Below are positions 32,432 to 40,727 of a stretch of 43,609 nt of DNA, piece by piece. The translations under genes and the position numbers were made by a program. The notes under the pieces were generated by a model that searched no databases, was not told the DNA's origin, and worked only from the letters and a program-made list of their open reading frames with translations. This DNA is from CAYJCL01 sp964370475 (GTDB taxonomy: Bacteria; Bacillota_I; Bacilli_A; RF39; UBA660). Numbering within the stretch: the stretch's first letter is position 1; each line of letters opens with the position of its first letter. The stretch is taken from assembly GCA_964370475.1 (NCBI GenBank), contig CAYJJI010000010.1, forward strand, positions 1-43,609, in the 5' to 3' direction.

Positions 32432-32615
32432 ATTTTCTTTCATGTTTAATAGAACTATTAAACACACTTTCATGATCAATTACTCTTTTAGCAGAAGAAC
32501 CAAAATTATAACCGTATCTATTATAATGCATATATCTTTTTTTATCTAAAGAAGACATATTATCCTCAATTATACTTGCTTTATAAAAATAATTAACTTC
32601 TCTTAATTCCTTCAT
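32430..32615 (-). CDS. Small protein of unknown function (61 aa)
   Basis: A 61-residue basic, Tyr-rich soluble protein (KKRYMHYNRYGYNFGSSAKR in the middle, ending KHERK). ATG 32615 follows TAGGTGATTTA and a terminator closes the gene, so it is likely real. No family was recognised. In B. subtilis a small acid-soluble spore protein gene (sspA) lies next to thiI, but this protein lacks the alpha/beta SASP signature. Its Tyr, Arg and His content could suit a spore coat or crust protein; this is speculation. Confidence 0.65.
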   Translation of the reverse strand: MKELREVNYFYKASIIEDNMSSLDKKRYMHYNRYGYNFGSSAKRVIDHESVFNSSIKHERK

Positions 32616-32658
32616 TAAATCACCTACTATTATTGTGGTAATTTATTAAATATTTATA

Positions 32659-33840
32659 CTATAACAAATCGTTATACATTTCTTCCTGATCTACAACATC
32701 AATTACTTCATGATTCTTTATAGCTTCATAAATCATTTCTTCATAATCAATTAACTTTTCATATTCATAACACTTATCAAGTTCAGGATTAATAACTGGA
32801 TGTTCAGGAACAAAGATTGTACAACAATCTTCAAAAGGTAATATTGAAGTTTCGTAAGTACCAATCTTTTTAGCCAAATCAATAATTTCTAACTTATCAA
32901 AACATGCAACAGGTCTTATAACAGGTAACTTAACTACTTCATTAATAACTCTCATACTTGTCAAAGTTTGCGAAGCAACTTGACCAATAGATTCTCCATT
33001 CACTAATACATGACCATTTCTTCTATTAGTAAGAATAGCTCCAATTCTATACATCATTCTTCTCATTATAGTTATTAAATACTCATGAGGAATATTCTTA
33101 TATATAGCTTCTTGAATCTTAGTAAAATTAATAACATGTACCTTAACACCATTATTATATAAAGATAACTTTTTAGCTAACTCTAAAACTTTATTCTTAG
33201 CATCTAAAGAAGTATGAGGAGGACTTTCAAAATATAAAGCTTCTAACTTAATCCCTCTTTTAATAGCTAAATAACCAGCAACAGGAGAATCAATTCCTCC
33301 ACTTAACATTAACATTCCTTTACCTAAAGTACCAACAGGATATCCACCAATACCTTTTATTTTCTTATAATAAAAATATAAAGCATCACTTCTTACTTCA
33401 ACATTAAGTAGTAATTCAGGATTTCTAACATCAACAGAAATATTAGAAATGTTTTTTAAAATACAACCACCAACACGTCTACTAATCTCCATACTATCCA
33501 TAGTAACACGTTTATCACTTCTCTTAGTTTCAACTTTAAAAGTTTTAAAAGATTCCTCTTTTAAACAATCTACAACATTACTATATAACTCATTAAAATC
33601 TTGACCATCTAATTTATAAACAACATCAAGTTCATGAATTCCAAAAACTTTAGTTAATTTACTAACAACTAAATCAAGATTACTAGAAGAAATAAACATT
33701 CTATTACGATCTCCCATAATATTAACATCTAATCCTCTTAAAGCAATTTCTACATTATTCCTTAATACCCTAACAAAATAATTAATATTATTCTTCTTAG
33801 TACTTAATTCCCCATATTTAATCATTACTAATTTTTCCAC
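32659..33840 (-). CDS. thiI: tRNA 4-thiouridine sulfurtransferase ThiI
   Basis: Adenylates U8 of tRNA and inserts sulfur supplied by a cysteine desulfurase. 393 residues: N-terminal ferredoxin-like and THUMP domains (~1-165) and a PP-loop domain with SGGIDSPVAGY (~181-191) and the CFDKLEI and FEDCCTIFVP segments. The C-terminal rhodanese domain found in enteric ThiI is absent, as is usual in Firmicutes. The start is GTG 33840, preceded by GGGAGTGG. It lies near its likely sulfur donor, the cysteine desulfurase, with a rhodanese gene between, but a terminator separates them. Confidence 0.96.
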   Translation of the reverse strand: MEKLVMIKYGELSTKKNNINYFVRVLRNNVEIALRGLDVNIMGDRNRMFISSSNLDLVVSKLTKVFGIHELDVVYKLDGQDFNELYSNVVDCLKEESFKTFKVETKRSDKRVTMDSMEISRRVGGCILKNISNISVDVRNPELLLNVEVRSDALYFYYKKIKGIGGYPVGTLGKGMLMLSGGIDSPVAGYLAIKRGIKLEALYFESPPHTSLDAKNKVLELAKKLSLYNNGVKVHVINFTKIQEAIYKNIPHEYLITIMRRMMYRIGAILTNRRNGHVLVNGESIGQVASQTLTSMRVINEVVKLPVIRPVACFDKLEIIDLAKKIGTYETSILPFEDCCTIFVPEHPVINPELDKCYEYEKLIDYEEMIYEAIKNHEVIDVVDQEEMYNDLL

Positions 33841-33882
33841 AAAAAGCCACTCCCAATCAAAAGTATTTTATCATTTATTAAA

Positions 33883-33907
33883 TAAAAAAGAAAGATATAA
33901 TCTTTCT
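33883..33907 (-). terminator. Terminator of the desulfurase-rhodanese operon
   Basis: AGAAAGAT, TAT loop, ATCTTTCT (33889-33907) followed by U residues. Just downstream TGATAAAAT (33865-33873) could be an extended -10 for thiI. Confidence 0.8.
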
Positions 33908-34250
33908 AACAATCATTAATTCCACCCATATCATAAATATTAGTATATCCAAGTTCTAATAACTCATTAGCAGCTTCTAAAGACCTAACACCACTTCTAC
34001 AATAAACTATTATCATTGAATTTTTATCACTAACTACATCAGTTATAGAACTTATTTCATCCAAAGGAATATTAATACTAGAATCTAAATGACCTTCATT
34101 ATATTCTTCAACAGTTCTAACATCTATTAAATAAGCATCATCTATATAATTAATAACTTCACTACAATTAATATCATGAATAACTACTTCCTCATTACTA
34201 CAAGAAGATAAAATAAATAAAGATATACCTAATATTAAATATTTCACCAC
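33906..34250 (-). CDS. Rhodanese-domain lipoprotein
   Basis: A 114-residue protein with an N-terminal lipoprotein signal (hydrophobic stretch ending LSSC, lipidated Cys near residue 17) and a single rhodanese domain: LIDVRTVEEYNEGHL and the active loop YCRSGVRS. The catalytic cysteine is present, so sulfur transfer or a redox role is possible, but the signal places it outside the membrane. The start is GTG 34250 or the adjacent GTG 34247, behind TTAGGAG; the first overlaps the desulfurase stop by one base. The operon link with a cysteine desulfurase is unexpected for an exported protein. Confidence 0.88.
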   Translation of the reverse strand: MVKYLILGISLFILSSCSNEEVVIHDINCSEVINYIDDAYLIDVRTVEEYNEGHLDSSINIPLDEISSITDVVSDKNSMIIVYCRSGVRSLEAANELLELGYTNIYDMGGINDC

Positions 34251-35380
34251 TAAGCTCCTAAAGTATTTAATTTATTAAATACTTCATCAAAACATTTCAA
34301 AAACTTATTAATATCTTCATTAGTAGTTAAATGAGATAAACTAATTCTTACACTAGTCATAGCTCTTCTTCTCTCACCAAATACTGCCATAATAGCACTA
34401 CTTATATCCCCTGTCTTACAAGCAGTATTAGTACCTAAATATATATCATGTTCTTCCATAGCATGAATAAAAGTTTCAGGTTTTATATTTACTAAACTAA
34501 CACTCAAAATATGAGGTATAGAATACTTAGTCTTATTAATTAATATATCTTTATTATCAGCTAAATGCTCACATATTTTTTCATTTAACTTTCTAATTAA
34601 CAATTCCTTTCTATCAACACCATCCAAAGCCATTCTAAGAGCCTTAGCCATTGATACAATCAATGGTAAAGGAACAGTACCAGGTCGAAAGTCACTAATC
34701 TTAGAACTACCATGAATTAAAGGAGTCATAAAAATTTTATTATTCTTATATAAAATACCTATTCCTTTAGGACCATATAACTTATGAGCACTCAAAGAAG
34801 CCAAATCAACATCTAACATATTAATAGCAACCTTACCTATTGCTTGAGTCATATCAGAATGAAAAATAGTATTAGGATTTTCTTTTTTAATAACTTGTTT
34901 AATAGTCTTTAAAGGTTGTCTAATCCCAAGTTCACTATTAACAGCACATATACTAACTAAGATAGTATCAGGAGTCATCTTCTTCCTTAAATCATCTAAG
35001 TCAATACATCCTTCTTTATTATTATTAACATAACCTATATTAAAACCTATAGCTTCTAAATAATTACAAACACTATATACAGAAGGATGCTCCAATTTAG
35101 AAACTAAAATACTTCTACCACGTTTACCATAAGCTAGTGCAACTCCTTTTAATGCCATATTATTAGACTCAGTAGCTCCACTAGTATATATAACTTCACT
35201 ATCCAATACCCCTAATAAATCAGAAATTTGTTTAGTAGCACTAACATATAAAGCTTTAGATTTAGAACCTAAAGAATGTAAAGAATTAACATTACCTATG
35301 TAATCTCTTGTAGTTTTATTATAAGACTCCAACACTTCATAAGAAACAGGAGTCGTCGCTGAATAATCTAAATATATCAT
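34250..35380 (-). CDS. Cysteine desulfurase (NifS/IscS family)
   Basis: A PLP enzyme that releases sulfur from cysteine as a persulfide. 376 residues from ATG 35380 (AGGTGATAGT upstream). Conserved parts: MIYLDYSATTP at the start, TSGATESNN, the H-x-D-x-TQ segment (HSDMTQAIGK), the PLP lysine in SLSAHKLYGPKGIG, and the catalytic loop TNTACKTGD with the persulfide Cys. It sits between ezrA and thiI as nifZ does in B. subtilis, so its main client is probably ThiI. It could also serve other sulfur pathways; no Fe-S scaffold gene is nearby. Confidence 0.94.
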   Translation of the reverse strand: MIYLDYSATTPVSYEVLESYNKTTRDYIGNVNSLHSLGSKSKALYVSATKQISDLLGVLDSEVIYTSGATESNNMALKGVALAYGKRGRSILVSKLEHPSVYSVCNYLEAIGFNIGYVNNNKEGCIDLDDLRKKMTPDTILVSICAVNSELGIRQPLKTIKQVIKKENPNTIFHSDMTQAIGKVAINMLDVDLASLSAHKLYGPKGIGILYKNNKIFMTPLIHGSSKISDFRPGTVPLPLIVSMAKALRMALDGVDRKELLIRKLNEKICEHLADNKDILINKTKYSIPHILSVSLVNIKPETFIHAMEEHDIYLGTNTACKTGDISSAIMAVFGERRRAMTSVRISLSHLTTNEDINKFLKCFDEVFNKLNTLGA

Positions 35381-35395
35381 ACTATCACCTATTCC

Positions 35396-35424
35396 ATTAT
35401 ACAAAAAAATAGACCAAAGGTCTA
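35396..35424 (-). promoter_or_regulatory. Possible promoter of the desulfurase operon, nested in the ezrA terminator
   Basis: TAGACC (35419-35424), 17-bp spacer, TATAAT (35396-35401). The weak -35 (4 of 6) is the 5' arm of the ezrA terminator stem. Confidence 0.5.
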
Positions 35425-35426
35425 TT
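35403..35426 (-). terminator. Terminator of ezrA
   Basis: AATAGACC, TTT loop, GGTCTATT (35408-35426) followed by U residues; the stop codon lies at the stem base. Confidence 0.85.
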
Positions 35427-37143
35427 ACTTTTGAGAGTATTCAAGTAAACGGTTATGTATACCTGGTTCAATTAAATCAATAGCACTAATAGCTTGCTCT
35501 AAAGATAATTTAAAATTACCATTATTAAATGCATTCTCAGCTTTAGTAATACCAACATCTACAGTTCTATCTACAGGTCTATATCTATTACCATAAGTTA
35601 TAGCAATTTCCGCCATAGCAGCAGTTTTCACTATTTCATTAGTAGTACAATATAACTTTAAAACTAAATCTCTTGCAGTATCAACTCTTGTATTTAATAC
35701 TTTAATTGATATTGGTTTAGCCTCTAACTCTTTAATCATTTCTTTAACAGCTTCATAAGCCTCTGCTAATTCCGTATAATATTTCTTAGGAATTAATGGC
35801 AATTTATAACTATTAATCTTCATCTTAGATTTCTTTAAAATATCTTTAATTTCATCTAGCTGTTCTCTAGCTCTCAACTCATCATCTTTTAAACTTCCTA
35901 GAGATCTTAAAGCATATTCTAATTTATCTTCAGTCTTTGTCAACTTAACATTTAAAATTTCCATTTCTTTACTAATCTTAGAATAAGCAAAAGATTTAGA
36001 TCTATAAGCATCTACTATCGAATCATAACTCTTTTCTAATAAATCCAATTCATTTTTAATAACATCAATAACTGTAACATCGTCATCAGTTAAATCATAA
36101 CTAAATTTAATAGCATCTATTTTTTTATATAACTCATTATTAATCTTTTGAAGTTTTTTAACTTTTAATATAATAGTTCTAGATAACTCTTCATATATTT
36201 TTTTAGATATTTTCTCTTTATCAAAATCATTATAAATACCTTCAAAATAATCAACAATAGTCTTCAACTCAAATATAGAATCTTCAACATTTAAAACATT
36301 TAACCTAGTTATAATATCAGTTAATTTCTTTTCTACTTCTTCAATATTATAATCTAAACTTAAATAATCTAAATTAAATCCCTCACGAATCATTTTAGAA
36401 CTAAGTAATCTTATTTCATCTACCTTACTAGGTATTAACTTTTTACTCATAACAATTATAGTTGGAGCTTCTTCAATAATTAAATTTAAATTACCAATAG
36501 TATCATCAATAGCTTTAACTATCTTCCCAACTTCTTGATAATTACTATTATCCATAGTAATTTCAAAAGCCTTAAATAACTTATCAACATTTTCAAATTG
36601 AATTTCAATAGAACTATTTATATCTAAATAACTTTCTTTATTATCTTTATACTTAGATAAAATTTCTCTATATAAAGTCTTTAACTTAGTAATAGATGCT
36701 CTATTATTCGCCTCACTCAAAGTAATTTCTTTAATTTCATCTAATAAAGTATTGGCTTTACTTTTAACAAAGTTAATATCTAACTCTAACATATTCATTC
36801 TTTTTTTCAGTTCACGATACTTCTTTTCAACAAATAAATCCTCTAACTCAATTAATTCATCAGTAATCTTAGGAACTTCAGCATCTTTAATACTTTTAAA
36901 TCTTTCTTGCCAATCCGCAAATACTTCTTGCATCAAATCAGTATTAATTAAAGATTCAACTTTATTTAGTTCGCTAATTATTGAAGCACTAATAATTAAA
37001 TTTTTATTTCTTTCTAAATTATTTAATTCAGATGCATATTTTTTATGTTCTTTCTTATTAACATAATTAAGAACAACTACAATAATTATTATAGTAATTA
37101 TATATATTGAAATACCAAGTAAAACATATTCTGTTACACTCAT
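35425..37143 (-). CDS. ezrA: Septation ring formation regulator EzrA
   Basis: Membrane-anchored regulator of FtsZ ring assembly, specific to Firmicutes. 572 residues, near the family norm (~560). One N-terminal transmembrane helix (~5-27, outside-in) is followed by a long spectrin-like coiled-coil region to the end, including the typical LEDLFVEKKYRELKKRMNMLE segment and the NGNFKLSLEQAISAIDLIEPG end motif. GGAGGACTAGT precedes ATG 37143. It is divergent from rpsD as an adjacent pair, a known Bacilli neighbourhood. Confidence 0.95.
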   Translation of the reverse strand: MSVTEYVLLGISIYIITIIIIVVVLNYVNKKEHKKYASELNNLERNKNLIISASIISELNKVESLINTDLMQEVFADWQERFKSIKDAEVPKITDELIELEDLFVEKKYRELKKRMNMLELDINFVKSKANTLLDEIKEITLSEANNRASITKLKTLYREILSKYKDNKESYLDINSSIEIQFENVDKLFKAFEITMDNSNYQEVGKIVKAIDDTIGNLNLIIEEAPTIIVMSKKLIPSKVDEIRLLSSKMIREGFNLDYLSLDYNIEEVEKKLTDIITRLNVLNVEDSIFELKTIVDYFEGIYNDFDKEKISKKIYEELSRTIILKVKKLQKINNELYKKIDAIKFSYDLTDDDVTVIDVIKNELDLLEKSYDSIVDAYRSKSFAYSKISKEMEILNVKLTKTEDKLEYALRSLGSLKDDELRAREQLDEIKDILKKSKMKINSYKLPLIPKKYYTELAEAYEAVKEMIKELEAKPISIKVLNTRVDTARDLVLKLYCTTNEIVKTAAMAEIAITYGNRYRPVDRTVDVGITKAENAFNNGNFKLSLEQAISAIDLIEPGIHNRLLEYSQK

Positions 37144-37301
37144 TACTAGTCCTCCAATCTTAAAATAATCATATCACATATTCGACAATATTTGTAGAGT
37201 ATAATTTTCATTTTACAATACAAAATTATCTATCATACTTAATATAAGTTTATGAAATAAAAAACATAGTATTAATAACCATCCATTAAAAGTACAATCA
37301 T
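37144..37301. other. Intergenic region between ezrA and rpsD
   Basis: AT-rich spacer between divergent genes. It holds the ezrA ribosome binding site (GGAGG, minus strand) and probably the ezrA promoter, but no confident -35/-10 pair was found. No small ORF with a ribosome binding site was seen. Confidence 0.6.
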
Positions 37302-37329
37302 TTGACAAATTCGTAAAATAATGTATAAT
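37302..37329 (+). promoter_or_regulatory. Sigma-A promoter of rpsD
   Basis: Perfect TTGACA (37302-37307), 16-bp spacer, perfect TATAAT (37324-37329), the strongest-looking promoter in the window; it precedes a ~155-nt leader. Confidence 0.9.
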
Positions 37330-37335
37330 ATTAAA

Positions 37336-37492
37336 TGCGATGTGAAAGGCAGCGTTATATATTATGGATGATGTGTTTATTACCTAGTTTATTAGTAACC
37401 AGGCTGCCTGGTGAAAGTATTAAAATAAACTCCCCTTTCATAAATATAACAACTTAACTTTTATAAAGCAAAATTTATGAAAGGAGAATATT
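37336..37492 (+). promoter_or_regulatory. rpsD leader RNA, putative S4 autoregulatory element with sequestered ribosome binding site
   Basis: The long 5' leader has two structured parts. Part 1 (37348-37412): GGCAGC (37348-37353) can pair with GCTGCC (37403-37408), while ACCAGG-CTG-CCTGGT (37398-37412) can form a competing hairpin. Part 2: CCTTTCATAAAT (37434-37445) is the exact complement of ATTTATGAAAGG (37473-37484), a 12-bp stem that includes the Shine-Dalgarno sequence before ATG 37493. rpsD leaders in Firmicutes are known to bind S4 and repress its synthesis; that this leader does so is inferred. Confidence 0.75.
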
Positions 37493-38095
37493 ATGGCAAG
37501 ATATACAGGACCTGTTTACAAGAAATCAAGAAGATTAGGTTTCTCAGTATTAGAAAATGGAAAAGAATTAGCAAAACGTCCATATGCACCAGGTGCACAT
37601 GGAAATGACCGTCGTCGTAAATTAAGCGAATACGGAATCCAATTACAAGAAAAACAAAAAGTTAGATTCATGTATGGATTAAATGAAAAACAATTCCGTA
37701 AATTGTTTGAAAAAGCTAGTAAAATCAAAGGTAATACTGGACACAATTTCTTAAATTTACTTGAATCTCGTTTAGATAACGTAGCATACCGTTTAGGTTT
37801 ATCAAAAACAAGACGTGGAGCTCGTCAAGTTGTTAACCATGGACACATAAGTGTTAATGGAATTAAAGTTGACATCCCTTCTTATACTGTTAAACCAGGA
37901 GACGTTATTGCAGTTCGTGAAAATTCAACAAACCATAAAGCTATCGTAGAAGCTGTTGAAGCTACATTAAATCGTCCAGCTTTCGTTGAATTTGATCCGA
38001 AAAAATTATCAGGAAAACTACTTCGTTTACCTGATCGTAGCGAATTAAATCAAGAAATTAATGAAACATTAATCGTTGAATATTACAACAGATAA
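37493..38095 (+). CDS. rpsD: Ribosomal protein S4
   Basis: A primary 16S rRNA-binding protein of the small subunit that also represses its own gene in many bacteria. 200 residues, typical length. Starts MARYTGPVYKKSRRLG and contains the S4 RNA-binding domain (~90-150, LESRLDNVAYRLGLSKTRRGARQ region with HGHISVNG). The zinc-binding Cys cluster of some S4 proteins is absent (C- form). Codon usage is less AT-biased than in its neighbours, as for highly expressed genes. GAAAGGAG precedes ATG, inside a 12-bp stem. Confidence 0.99.
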   Translation: MARYTGPVYKKSRRLGFSVLENGKELAKRPYAPGAHGNDRRRKLSEYGIQLQEKQKVRFMYGLNEKQFRKLFEKASKIKGNTGHNFLNLLESRLDNVAYRLGLSKTRRGARQVVNHGHISVNGIKVDIPSYTVKPGDVIAVRENSTNHKAIVEAVEATLNRPAFVEFDPKKLSGKLLRLPDRSELNQEINETLIVEYYNR

Positions 38096-38098
38096 TAA

Positions 38099-38123
38099 AA
38101 AAGACTTATAAAGTCTTTTTTTT
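38099..38123 (+). terminator. Terminator of rpsD
   Basis: AAAGACTT, ATA loop, AAGTCTTT followed by U residues on the plus strand. Confidence 0.85.
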
Positions 38124-38133
38124 ATGCCTAAAT

Positions 38134-38156
38134 TAAAAAAGTCAATTAAGACTTTT
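38134..38156 (-). terminator. Terminator of the M16 peptidase pair
   Basis: AAAAGTC, TTAATT loop, GACTTTT (38136-38156) followed by U residues on the minus strand; it converges with the rpsD terminator 11 bp away. Confidence 0.75.
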
Positions 38157-39426
38157 CTTCCAAAGGATTCATTCTAACAACTACATAATTATCAGATTTA
38201 ATATTCTTAATAACATAATTAACATCATCTAAAGTAATATCATTATATAATCCATATAAATCATCATTAATACATCCATGAGTAATTAAAGCATTTTGAA
38301 TATCTCCATTAACGTATTCAATATCATCAAAAGAATTAATTAAAGAAGCAATATTAGCTCTAGCACGTCTTTTAATAGTAGCAGAATCAATCTTTAAATT
38401 ACTCATCTTATCTTTAACTATTTCCAAAACATCATCCATATAATTACTTTCAATATTAAAACCAAGAATATAATGATTATCAACTAAAGAATAATTAGTA
38501 TAAAGCCCAGTAATTAACTCTTTATTAAATAAATCTTCTTTTAAATCTGAAACATCACCAAAGTTATGTCTTAATATTATAGAAAAAATCACCAACATTT
38601 TTTCTTTACTAAATTTCTTAAAAGCCTTAGTATCTAATTTATAAACTAATTTAGATTTAACTAGTTCAACTTTACAATTAATAGTTTTATCAACTTCTAC
38701 AACTTCTAAAGGTTCCTCTTCATATATTTTAACTGGATTAGTATATTCACTAAATTTAATACTTTTCAATTTTTTCTTAATAATACTAGCAGTCTTTACT
38801 GGATTTATGTTACCAGTTACTACAATAAAACTATTTTCAGGATGATAAAAATTATGATAAGCATTAACTATATCTTCTAATTTAGTACTTCTAACTTCAT
38901 CAGCATAACCAGCAATTAGATTTCTTCTACCATTCTTATGAAATAAACTTCTATAAGACTCATGATATAACTTATTATAAGGATTATCAAATACCATACT
39001 AGTTTCTTCAACAATTATTCCTTTTTCTTTTTCAACTAATTCTTCAGTAAAATAAGGAATAGAAACATATTCAATTAAATATTTCAAACCATCTTCAAAA
39101 TTAGTATCACCAAATATTTCATAAGAAGTAAAATCATAAGTAGTAAAAGCATTAATACTCAATCCTAATTCATTAAAATATTCAGTACAAGTCTTCCCTT
39201 CTGAGATATTAAATTTTAAATGTTCCAAAAAGTGAGCAGTACCATTAGGAACTTTAATCACTTTTTTACCTACCTTAAAACAAGTATCAACAGATCCATA
39301 ATTAATACTATAAGTAGCATAAAAATTACTAATCTTCTCATTAACCCACATATATATATTTAAACCCTCAGGTGTTACATCATGGTATATGACTTCATCA
39401 ATACCCTTTAAAACTATCTCTTTCAT
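38146..39426 (-). CDS. ymfH: M16-family zinc peptidase, YmfH-like (active-site bearing partner)
   Basis: 426 residues with the inverted zinc motif HFLEH (H65, E68, H69) and a downstream Glu in a VEKEKGIIVEET helix that would complete the site. An N-terminal M16 domain (~1-215) and a C-terminal M16C-type domain follow. It pairs with the next upstream gene, which lacks the motif; M16 enzymes often work as catalytic plus non-catalytic heterodimers. The start codon overlaps the partner's stop by 4 bp. In B. subtilis ymfF-ymfH form the same pair, beside spoIIIE-related genes; their substrates are not known. Confidence 0.92.
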   Translation of the reverse strand: MKEIVLKGIDEVIYHDVTPEGLNIYMWVNEKISNFYATYSINYGSVDTCFKVGKKVIKVPNGTAHFLEHLKFNISEGKTCTEYFNELGLSINAFTTYDFTSYEIFGDTNFEDGLKYLIEYVSIPYFTEELVEKEKGIIVEETSMVFDNPYNKLYHESYRSLFHKNGRRNLIAGYADEVRSTKLEDIVNAYHNFYHPENSFIVVTGNINPVKTASIIKKKLKSIKFSEYTNPVKIYEEEPLEVVEVDKTINCKVELVKSKLVYKLDTKAFKKFSKEKMLVIFSIILRHNFGDVSDLKEDLFNKELITGLYTNYSLVDNHYILGFNIESNYMDDVLEIVKDKMSNLKIDSATIKRRARANIASLINSFDDIEYVNGDIQNALITHGCINDDLYGLYNDITLDDVNYVIKNIKSDNYVVVRMNPLEEKS

Positions 39427-40688
39427 TTATCCCCCTCATTACTTAATAAATACACCAAATTAAGTTTTAACTTCTTAGCAACTTTAATAACATCTTCTCT
39501 AGTTACTTTTTTTATTAAAGGAATAAATTCATCAACTAACGGAGTATTACAAAGATTATTAAAGAATCTATCAGTAATAACTCCTCCTATATTATCTTGA
39601 GATATTCTAGCAGAAGAAACAATAGCTATTTTAGCTTCTTCTAATTCTTTATCACTAAAATCCCCACTTTGCATCTCTTTAACTGCTTGCTTAGACAACT
39701 TAGTAGCTTTCTTATAATTAACATGATCTATACCACTATATAAAGTAATAATACTATCTAACTTTTGATAAATACTAGAAGTAGTATAACATAAAGAATT
39801 AGTCTCTCTTAATAACATAATTAACTTAGAACTAAGAGATCCTCCACCTAAAATATAATTAAATACATACATTACTACATTCTTTTCATAATCATCAACA
39901 TCTATTAAATTATAACAAATCAATAACTTAGCTTGTTCATATTTACTATTTTCAACTACTTCTAATACTTTATTACGAACAGAAACATTATTATAAGTAT
40001 TAACTTCATAATTCTTAATAGATTTTAAATCAATATACTTAGTAATTTTATTAACTATTAAATCCATATCCAAATTACCAACAATGTAAATATCTAAATG
40101 CCAATTATTAATTACTTCTAAATACTTCTTATACAAAATAGCTGGTGTAATAAGCTCTAATTGTTCTAAAGAACCATCAAAATTAATAGCAATAGGATTA
40201 TCAGGATCTAAATGATTAGCAGCACTATAAAAAGCATATCTATTACTATTATCAGCGAATGACTCTATATTAGCTCTAATATCGTTTTTAATTACTTTAA
40301 AAGATTCATGTTCAAATTCATCATTAACTATATTAGGATTAAATATTACTTCAAACATAAAATCCATAACTTCATTAATATATCCCTTATCACAATATTT
40401 AGGATCTAAAAAATTACCTATAACATTAACTAAATGAGAACTACCTAATCTAGACGAAACACTTCTCAAAGAAAAGTTATATAAATTTTCTTTTTCCATA
40501 ACTAATAACTTATTTTTAGGATATTTCTTCGAACTATAACCTAACAAACTTGTTAACATATTTGTTTCCAAAATTTGTTCTTTATCTATATTATTTCTAA
40601 AAGAAAACTCAATCAATCCATTTTTAAATTTATCAGTTTTTATAGTATGAACTTTATATGATTTAAAATCATAACTTTGATATTTCAT
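39423..40688 (-). CDS. ymfF: M16-family protein, YmfF-like (no zinc motif)
   Basis: 421 residues with the M16 fold pattern, including VIGNFLDPKY, WHLDIYIVGNLD and the C-terminal LGGGSLSSKLIMLLRETNSLCY segment that matches the substrate-binding R/Y region of M16 proteins. The HxxEH zinc motif is missing at the equivalent N-terminal site, so it is probably the non-catalytic half of a heterodimer with the downstream product. GAGGTGAAAT precedes ATG 40688. A TATACT lies ~25 bp upstream but with no good -35. Confidence 0.9.
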   Translation of the reverse strand: MKYQSYDFKSYKVHTIKTDKFKNGLIEFSFRNNIDKEQILETNMLTSLLGYSSKKYPKNKLLVMEKENLYNFSLRSVSSRLGSSHLVNVIGNFLDPKYCDKGYINEVMDFMFEVIFNPNIVNDEFEHESFKVIKNDIRANIESFADNSNRYAFYSAANHLDPDNPIAINFDGSLEQLELITPAILYKKYLEVINNWHLDIYIVGNLDMDLIVNKITKYIDLKSIKNYEVNTYNNVSVRNKVLEVVENSKYEQAKLLICYNLIDVDDYEKNVVMYVFNYILGGGSLSSKLIMLLRETNSLCYTTSSIYQKLDSIITLYSGIDHVNYKKATKLSKQAVKEMQSGDFSDKELEEAKIAIVSSARISQDNIGGVITDRFFNNLCNTPLVDEFIPLIKKVTREDVIKVAKKLKLNLVYLLSNEGDK

Positions 40689-40727
40689 ATTTCACCTCTT
40701 CTAATAGTATAATCTATTTAAAATTAA

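Noticed and set aside
32430..32615. Small acid-soluble spore protein (sspA position next to thiI)
   Set aside because: It lacks the alpha/beta SASP signature and composition.
37516..37746. Minus-strand frame of 76 codons inside rpsD
   Set aside because: Antisense shadow of the strongly conserved rpsD gene.
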